A stretch of DNA of 6,047 nucleotides, taken from positions 1 through 6,047 of the forward strand of contig CALMWD010000425.1 in the NCBI GenBank assembly GCA_937873105.1. Direction: 5' to 3'. The notes beneath the pieces are model-generated. The model was not told where the DNA came from. It did not search any database and saw nothing but the letters and a program-made list of their open reading frames with translations. A program made the position numbers and the translations under genes. Of this stretch, positions 1 through 6,047 are shown piece by piece (positions within the stretch are counted from its first letter, which is position 1; each line of letters begins with the position of its first letter). The stretch is from an uncultured Rhodanobacteraceae bacterium (GTDB lineage Bacteria > Pseudomonadota > Gammaproteobacteria > Xanthomonadales > Ahniellaceae).

Positions 1-811
1 GCATCTTCCAGATAGGTCTGCGCCTGCGCCTGCGCGATCGGCGCCTGGTTCTCGACGTCGACGGCATCGACGCGGAAGAACACGCGGCCGTTCTCCTCGG
101 CGCCGAACAGCGCCACGACATCGGCGCCGATGTCGGGTCCGCTGGCATCTCCGGTCGGATCGGTCGCCAGCGGCGACACCCCGGCCCAATCGCCGACGGC
201 GCCGTCGGTGGCGAAACCGGCGGCCCAGACGGCGCCCGCCACCAGCAGGGCACCGACCGATGCCATGCCGATGCGCAAGCGGCGCGACGCGACGAAGACC
301 AGGGCGCCGACCAGCAGCAACAGGCCGAACCCGCCCAGTGCCGGAATCGCCACGCGGTTCAAGGCCAGGAAGATCGGGCCGCCGTTGCCGGTCAGGCTCA
401 GCAAGTCGGACGATGCGGCCGTGCCGTTCTCGCTGGCCAGGTCGACGCGCACCACGCTGGCACTGCCGAACAGGCCGCGGCTGACCGAGAACTCGATGAC
501 GTCGGCGCCGCCGATGCCGTTGTTGAGGCCGACCGGATGGGGTCCGCCGGCCGCCGATTCGCCGCCGAAGCTGCCACCGGCGCAGGTGGCCGTGCTGACC
601 GAGTCGACCGTGGTCCCGACCACGTTCGCGGTGATGCGGATCTCGGCACCGGCGATGCTGCCGCCCGGATACGTCGCGCTGCAGCCGGTCGCTGCATTCA
701 CGTCGCGGTCGACGTAGACGTAGTAGCTGTAGTCCTGCGCCAGGGCGGCGCCAGCCAGCCAGAACGCCAGAACGCCAGAACGCCAAGAATGCGGGCAGCA
801 GTCCGTCGCAT
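1..811 (-). CDS. Secreted/surface protein with internal IPALG anchor, 5' part; frame broken in signal peptide
   Basis: The best start is ATG at 811-809, with a G-rich GGGGG (820-816) just upstream. Read as given, this frame ends at a TGA at 700-698. Removing one 8-nt repeat unit (758-785) joins it to a frame that stays open to position 1. The repaired protein starts MRRTAARILGVLAFW and has a clear signal peptide ending ALA|QDYSYY near residue 22. Next come a domain of about 125 residues with two cysteines (near 41 and 74), which could form a disulfide, and IPALGGFG at 153-160 opening a hydrophobic helix that ends in RRLR (174-177). A second hydrophobic segment (about 180-198) ends AAGFA|TDG. 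A DWAG...DPTGD...DIGADVVALF domain (about 204-250) follows, then NQAPIAQAQ...TYLED, which resembles the opening of an Ig/cadherin-like (tandem-95 type) repeat. The C-terminus lies beyond the left edge. A large exported protein is likely; its function is unknown. It may be an OFF phase variant, a recent pseudogene or a sequence error. Confidence 0.72.
758..785. repeat. Octanucleotide tandem repeat, three copies, inside the signal peptide codons
   Basis: The plus strand carries AGAACGCC three times, at 761-768, 769-776 and 777-784. The period continues for 3 nt on the left (GCC, 758-760) and 1 nt on the right. On the coding (minus) strand the unit is GGCGTTCT, within the hydrophobic core of the signal peptide of the gene at 1-811. 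Eight is not a multiple of three, so copy number sets the frame. Two copies (or five, or eight) give a continuous reading frame with a normal signal peptide; three copies, as here, end translation at 698. A short CCAG repeat (751-762) lies beside it and could also help slippage. Confidence 0.9.
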
Positions 812-891
812 ACGACCCCCAAGGTCGACCAGTATCGGAAGGGCGGCGAGTGTGCGCGCGATCACAGCCGAAACGCAAACACCTTGACGCA

Positions 892-918
892 GGTCACACC
901 GGACCACTCGTCGTGACC
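892..918. promoter_or_regulatory. Inverted repeat in the divergent intergenic region
   Basis: GGTCAC at 892-897 is mirrored by GTGACC at 913-918, with 15 nt between. The pair lies between the divergent starts of the exported-protein gene (811, minus) and hemB (1059, plus). It could be a regulator half-site pair, but 6-bp arms are common by chance at this GC content. No regulator is named. Apart from this, the weak promoter and the hemB ribosome binding site, I see nothing in 812-1058. Confidence 0.2.
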
Positions 919-926
919 GAGCCTAA

Positions 927-2809
<1,883 letters not shown>

Positions 2810-2810
2810 T

Positions 2811-3650
2811 TCAGCGCGACACGCGCGTCTGCGGCGATTCGGCGAACAGGCGCACGGCACGATCCGCCGCCGCTGCGGCGAGCTTGAGCACGTCCGGCGT
2901 GAGCAGGTCCAGGTGCGGCCGCCACAGACCCGGATCGGGCGACACTTCACCCGGCGCCGCGAACGCGGGCACGACCGCGACCGGACGATGCAAATCGAGG
3001 AAACCGCGCAGGCGGCGGTACTCATGGTCCGTGTCCGTCAGCAGGCGGTCGAACGCAACCACGCACCAGCGTTCGGGCGGCAGCGCCGCCAGCGCATCGA
3101 GCGTCCGCGTGGTCGTCGTCGCCCATTGCCAGGCCACGACCTCGGGGAGCGGGCGCCGCGTCCAGCGGCTCCAGCCGGACGGCAACGGGCCGATCCAGGG
3201 CCGGCCGTCGGCCAGCGTCACTCCGGACCGATGCGGCGCGTCGGCCGCCAGCCAGCGCGAGAGCATCAGGCCCAGGCTTTCGCGCACGTCCCGGTACAGA
3301 TAGACGAAGCGCGCGCGCGGAAACCAGTCCGCCAGCCGGGTCACGTTCAAACCGAGCCGCGGATCGCATTCGATGCGTGCGGGACGCGCGCCGGACGGGC
3401 GCCGGAACTCGCCCAGGCGCTGACGCAACCGCGCCGTGTCGATCTCCGGCCAGCGGTCGTCGACCGCGCGCCAGTCCGGGCCGGCCAGGGCGTCCAGCGC
3501 CTGCACCCGGAGGTTCCGAACCGGGCGCCGGACCAGCCAGCGGGCCAGGCGCGCCGCCCCCGAACCCGGCGCAGCCACGACGAACACCGGCCCGCGCGGA
3601 GATCGCACCGCAGCTGTCGGCTGACCGGAAAACTTTGATTTGCTCAGCAC
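2811..3650 (-). CDS. Sulfotransferase-fold protein (PAPS-dependent family)
   Basis: Sulfotransferases move sulfate from PAPS to hydroxyl or amine groups; the substrate here is unknown. From GTG at 3650 the protein has 279 residues, normal for the family. The N-terminal strand-loop-helix VFVVAAPGSGAARLARWL (22-39) sits where the 5'-phosphosulfate loop is expected, but it reads PGSGAA instead of the usual PRSGTT. FVYLYRDVRESLGLMLSRW (115-133) is the 3'-phosphate motif, with R120 and S125. A helix with WQW (174-176), then PPERWCVVAFDRLLTD and FLDL (217-220), fit the C-terminal half of the fold. The start is uncertain. GTG 3650 has GGAAG 10 nt upstream; ATG 3683 has no site and would abut the neighbouring ATG; GTG 3608 is closest to the domain but also has no site. 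It converges on xth and diverges from the beta-helix gene. The altered PAPS loop leaves activity open. Confidence 0.8.
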   Translation of the reverse strand: MLSKSKFSGQPTAAVRSPRGPVFVVAAPGSGAARLARWLVRRPVRNLRVQALDALAGPDWRAVDDRWPEIDTARLRQRLGEFRRPSGARPARIECDPRLGLNVTRLADWFPRARFVYLYRDVRESLGLMLSRWLAADAPHRSGVTLADGRPWIGPLPSGWSRWTRRPLPEVVAWQWATTTTRTLDALAALPPERWCVVAFDRLLTDTDHEYRRLRGFLDLHRPVAVVPAFAAPGEVSPDPGLWRPHLDLLTPDVLKLAAAAADRAVRLFAESPQTRVSR

Positions 3651-3660
3651 TTGTGGATGA

Positions 3661-3665
3661 CTTCC
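3661..3665 (-). promoter_or_regulatory. Possible ribosome binding site favouring the GTG start at 3650
   Basis: On the minus strand GGAAG lies 10 nt before GTG 3650. It is the only purine-rich site near the three candidate starts of the sulfotransferase gene. The match is partial and the spacing slightly long. Confidence 0.35.
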
Positions 3666-3683
3666 GTCAGCGGATGGGAACAT

Positions 3684-5564
3684 ATGTCGCAGCAGCATGA
3701 TGCCTCGAATTCGGGCAAGTCGGGGGCCGTCGGCCCGGTCATGGTCGCCCCGGCCAGCGTCGGCGCAGCACGCGCCCCGGCGGCCGAAGCGGCCACGTTC
3801 ACGGTCACCAACACCAACGACAGCGGCGCCGGCAGCCTGCGCCAGGCCATTGAGGACGCCAATGCCGATACCGCGGCGGACACCATCGTCTTCCAGGCCG
3901 GCGTCACCGGCACCATCACCCTGACGACGGGCCAGTTGGAGATCACCGAATCCGTGACGATCACGGGGCCGGGCGCCGCGAACCTGACAGTGTCGGGCAA
4001 CAACGCCTCGCGCGTGTTCTACCTGTACAACGGCGCCAGCAATATCGCCGTCGGTATCTCGGGGCTGACCATCGCCAATGGCTACGACAACATCGGCGCC
4101 GGCTTGGTCAATTTCGACGAAGACCTGGTGCTCGACAGTGTCGTGATTCGCGACAACACGGCCACCGGCGACGGCGGCGGCTTGTGGCTGGACGGCTTCG
4201 AGATGGACGTGACCATCCGCAACTCGCAAATCAGCGGCAATACCGCCGGCGACGATGGCGGCGGCATTTACGTCGAGGACACCGGAGGCCCGTTCCTGAT
4301 CGAGGATTCGGTGATTAGCGGCAACACGGCCACTCAGGACGGCGGCGGCATCTATTTTTACGACCCCGACAGCGACATCAACATCAACCGCAGCACGATC
4401 AGCGGCAATGTCGCCGAAGGCAACAACGGGCGCGCGCCCGGAGGCGCCAGCGCCTATGGCTTGGGTGGCGGCATCTACATGTATTCCGCGGACTCGGGCA
4501 CCCAGTTCATCACCGACAGCACGATCTCGGGCAACTTGGCCGGTCGCGGCGGCGGCATCTATTTCTACGAAGCCGATCAACCCTTCGAAATCGTCAACAC
4601 CACGGTGTCCGGCAATGCCGCAAGCCAGACCGGCGGCGGCATCGCCTTCTACTACAGCGGCGACGATTCCGGCCGGATCGCGCACTCGACCATCGCCGAC
4701 AACAGCGCGAACACTGGCGGTGGCATCTACGCATACGACGGCTTCCTCGACATCACCCACAGCATCGTCGCCAACAACATCGCGCCCAACGACAGCGACC
4801 TGAGCGGCAATACGTTTGATATCGATTTCAGCCTGATCGAGAACCAGGGTGGCGCATCGATCAACGACAACGGCGGCAACCAGTTCGCGGTCGATCCGAT
4901 GCTGGGCCCGCTTCAATTCAACGGCGGTACCACGGAGACGCACCTGCCAGCGGCGGGCAGCCCGGTGATCGATGCCGGCGACCCGGGTTTCACGGGTCCG
5001 CCGAACACCGACCAGGCCGGCAATCCGCGCATCGTGAATGGCGTGGTCGATGTGGGTGCGCTCGAAGTCCAGGCCGCTGTTGCGCCTCTGGTACCGCAAG
5101 TGCCGGTGCCGGCACTGGGCCTGCTCGGCATGGCTGCGGCGGCGCTCGGCGTTGGCGGCATCGGTGCCGCCGCGGCCCGCAAGCGTCGTCTGGGCGGCAA
5201 GGCGGGCGCCCTCATGCTCGCGCTCGCCTCGGTCTCGGGATTCCACGCCACGGAAGCCAGCGCCGCGGATCGCGGCCCGGCCACGACCCGCATCGTGACG
5301 ACCGTGACCCAGGTGAGCGCCGACGGCCAGAGCGTCAGCCTCGACCTGGGCAACGGCCAGCGCATCGCCGCCGCCGCCGGCACGCTGGAAGTCAAGGATC
5401 GCCGCCGCCACGTCGCGCAGCGCGTCGAGTCGGCCAATGCGATCGCCGCCGGCCAGCCGGTCCTGATCAAGATCCGCCATGGCCGCGACGGCCAGGTGAA
5501 GCGCACCGTGGTGCGCCTGGTCGATTCGATCGAGGCGGCGCAACGCGAAGTCGCCGGCAAGTAG
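3684..5564 (+). CDS. Choice-of-anchor Q beta-helix surface protein with internal VPALG anchor
   Basis: This 626-residue protein is probably exported and displayed on the cell surface; its function is unknown. Residues 1-36 form a weak signal peptide (hydrophobic core interrupted by prolines, AEA|ATF). ATFTVTNTNDSGAGSLRQAI (36-55) is the standard opening of this family. Residues 80-385 are a right-handed parallel beta-helix with seven GGG[IL] rungs (164-349), many joined by ISGN turns. NQFAVDPMLGPLQFNGGTT (399-416), ...HLPAAGSPVIDAGD and DQAGNPRIVNGVVDVGALE are the choice-of-anchor Q signature. VPVPALGLLG (473-482) starts an Ala/Gly-rich helix ending RKRR (499-502), like an IPTL/PEP-CTERM signal but not at the C-terminus. 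A second hydrophobic segment (507-520) ends EASA|ADR (524-530). A basic domain of about 98 residues with QVSADGQSVSLDLGNGQ follows. The start at 3684 has GGGAA just upstream; ATG 3657 and TTG 3651 are alternatives. Confidence 0.88.
   Translation: MSQQHDASNSGKSGAVGPVMVAPASVGAARAPAAEAATFTVTNTNDSGAGSLRQAIEDANADTAADTIVFQAGVTGTITLTTGQLEITESVTITGPGAANLTVSGNNASRVFYLYNGASNIAVGISGLTIANGYDNIGAGLVNFDEDLVLDSVVIRDNTATGDGGGLWLDGFEMDVTIRNSQISGNTAGDDGGGIYVEDTGGPFLIEDSVISGNTATQDGGGIYFYDPDSDININRSTISGNVAEGNNGRAPGGASAYGLGGGIYMYSADSGTQFITDSTISGNLAGRGGGIYFYEADQPFEIVNTTVSGNAASQTGGGIAFYYSGDDSGRIAHSTIADNSANTGGGIYAYDGFLDITHSIVANNIAPNDSDLSGNTFDIDFSLIENQGGASINDNGGNQFAVDPMLGPLQFNGGTTETHLPAAGSPVIDAGDPGFTGPPNTDQAGNPRIVNGVVDVGALEVQAAVAPLVPQVPVPALGLLGMAAAALGVGGIGAAAARKRRLGGKAGALMLALASVSGFHATEASAADRGPATTRIVTTVTQVSADGQSVSLDLGNGQRIAAAAGTLEVKDRRRHVAQRVESANAIAAGQPVLIKIRHGRDGQVKRTVVRLVDSIEAAQREVAGK
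4173..4799 (+). repeat. Coding repeat: seven beta-helix rungs with an 84-bp period
   Basis: The GGG[IL] motifs start at residues 164, 192, 220, 261, 289, 317 and 345 of the beta-helix protein. Five of the six spacings are exactly 28 residues (84 bp). The fourth unit is 41 residues long because of a 13-residue Gly/Ala-rich insertion around NNGRAPGGASAYG (247-259). Each unit contains one GGGIY turn and usually one ISGN turn, as in stacked solenoid coils. Copies are diverged at DNA level, so this is a protein repeat rather than a recent tandem duplication. Confidence 0.85.
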
Positions 5565-5587
5565 TCGGCCGCCGCAACGCGCGACCG

Positions 5588-5612
5588 AACGCCCCGGTCA
5601 TGCCGGGGCGTT
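5588..5612 (+). terminator. Hairpin terminator after the beta-helix gene
   Basis: AACGCCCCGG (5588-5597) and CCGGGGCGTT (5603-5612) form a perfect 10-bp stem with a 5-nt loop (TCATG), 23 nt after the TAG of the beta-helix gene. The T-tract after it is short and broken (TGCGTTTGCG), so termination may be imperfect. The loop contains the stop codon of the convergent membrane-protein gene. On the minus strand no T-run follows, so it probably serves mainly the plus-strand gene. Confidence 0.7.
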
Positions 5613-6047
5613 TGCGTTTGCGCCCAGCGCGGGCTTCACGATGCGCGGATGGCGGCGGTCCCAATACAGCGCGGCGGCGAAGGCGACGACGATCGGGCCG
5701 AACCAGCTGATCAGCTGCAGCGTGCTGCCGGCCAGTTCGGGCATCAGGCGCGGCAGGCCGAGTCCGAGAAAGGCGATGTGCGTGGCCACGCCGTTGCCCA
5801 TCATCGCGCGGTAGTGCTGGCGCAGCCACCACTTCGCATCCTCGGGGCCGCGGCGCAGGTCGCGCCAGCTGCCGTAGCCGATGCCGAGGCCGACGAAGGC
5901 GAAGCCCATGAACAGCGGAATGCCGCGCATGTACCCGAGGGCGAAGATCGCCGCGCCGCTCAGCGCGCTCAGGGCGGCCAGGACACGAAACACCGGACCG
6001 CTGAACCGCGACCAGTCGCGCTTGTCGCGAATGGCGCGCCAGGAACC
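5598..6047 (-). CDS. Multi-pass membrane protein, C-terminal part (DUF2306-like, 5' end outside window)
   Basis: The stop is TGA at 5600-5598 and the frame stays open to the right edge, so 149 residues are visible and the N-terminus is missing. A GTG at 5993 could start a shorter product. However, the 18 codons before it (GSWRAIRDKRDW...) read as a cytoplasmic loop of the same protein, which argues for a start beyond the window. About four hydrophobic segments are visible (near 22-40, 43-60, 84-99 and 113-130). GSWR occurs in two loops (1-4 and 59-62). LRQHYRAMMGNGVATHIAFL (75-94) carries two histidines (78 and 90) and resembles the conserved helix of small uncharacterised DUF2306-like membrane proteins; this is recalled similarity, not a search result. 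The tail after residue 135 is short and polar. No function can be given. It converges on the beta-helix gene and shares the terminator hairpin at its 3' end. Confidence 0.7.
   Translation of the reverse strand, partial: GSWRAIRDKRDWSRFSGPVFRVLAALSALSGAAIFALGYMRGIPLFMGFAFVGLGIGYGSWRDLRRGPEDAKWWLRQHYRAMMGNGVATHIAFLGLGLPRLMPELAGSTLQLISWFGPIVVAFAAALYWDRRHPRIVKPALGANANAPA

Noticed and set aside
264..266. An internal ATG on the minus strand as the start of a separate gene for the distal DWAG domain
   Set aside because: There is no ribosome binding site, the frame is continuous with the upstream domains, and the parallel arrangement in the beta-helix protein has no such ATG.
130..717. A 195-codon plus-strand open frame at the left
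   Set aside because: Its product is Pro/Ala/Ser/Arg-rich with no recognisable features, while the opposite strand encodes a coherent exported protein with membrane segments and domain motifs.
876..878. TTG on the minus strand as a start for the left-hand protein without invoking a frameshift
   Set aside because: It is in the downstream frame, but the added residues are polar and cysteine/arginine-rich, with no ribosome binding site, and they spoil the signal peptide. ATG 811 with one repeat unit removed explains the data far better.
3684..5543. A long open frame on the minus strand continuing upstream from the sulfotransferase, opposite the beta-helix gene
   Set aside because: Its translation is low-complexity Ala/Val/Asp-rich sequence with no domain, and it is antisense to a clearly recognisable beta-helix protein. 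High GC and Gly-Gly-Asn/Asp repeats remove stops on the opposite strand. The sulfotransferase domain lies only in the last 280 codons or so.

Overview
The window is high-GC bacterial chromosome. Housekeeping genes (hemB, xth) are interleaved with genes for secreted or surface proteins. A cysteine-free, Mg-type HemB, IPTL/PEP-CTERM-like sorting segments and a choice-of-anchor Q beta-helix protein suggest a gammaproteobacterium of the Xanthomonadales/Lysobacterales type (for example Rhodanobacteraceae). That placement is inference; no marker gene settles it.

Layout, left to right. (1) Positions 1-811, minus strand: the 5' part of a secreted protein that runs off the left edge. It has a signal peptide, a small two-cysteine domain, an internal IPALG membrane segment, a second hydrophobic segment, a DWAG-type domain and the start of an Ig/cadherin-like repeat. 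Its frame is broken inside the signal peptide by a third copy of an 8-bp tandem repeat; two copies would restore it. (2) Positions 812-1058: a divergent intergenic region with a weak hemB promoter candidate, an inverted repeat and a strong hemB ribosome binding site. (3) hemB (1059-2048) and xth (2045-2809), plus strand, joined by an ATGA overlap. (4) A sulfotransferase-fold gene, minus strand, ending 1 bp after xth and starting near 3650. (5) A 626-residue beta-helix protein (3684-5564), plus strand, divergent from the sulfotransferase. It has seven GGG[IL] rungs with a 28-residue period, a choice-of-anchor Q region, an internal VPALG segment, a second signal-peptide-like segment and a basic C-terminal domain. 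(6) A hairpin terminator at 5588-5612. (7) The C-terminal part of a multi-pass membrane protein, minus strand, entering from the right edge.

HemB makes porphobilinogen for heme, and Xth repairs abasic and oxidised DNA ends; the overlap implies one transcript and coupled translation. The two exported proteins are unrelated in their passenger regions. They share an unusual layout: an IPTL-like membrane segment that is internal rather than C-terminal, then Arg/Lys residues, then a second hydrophobic segment ending in a signal-peptidase-like site, then another exported domain. This shared module and the frame-switching octanucleotide repeat are the two observations most worth following.
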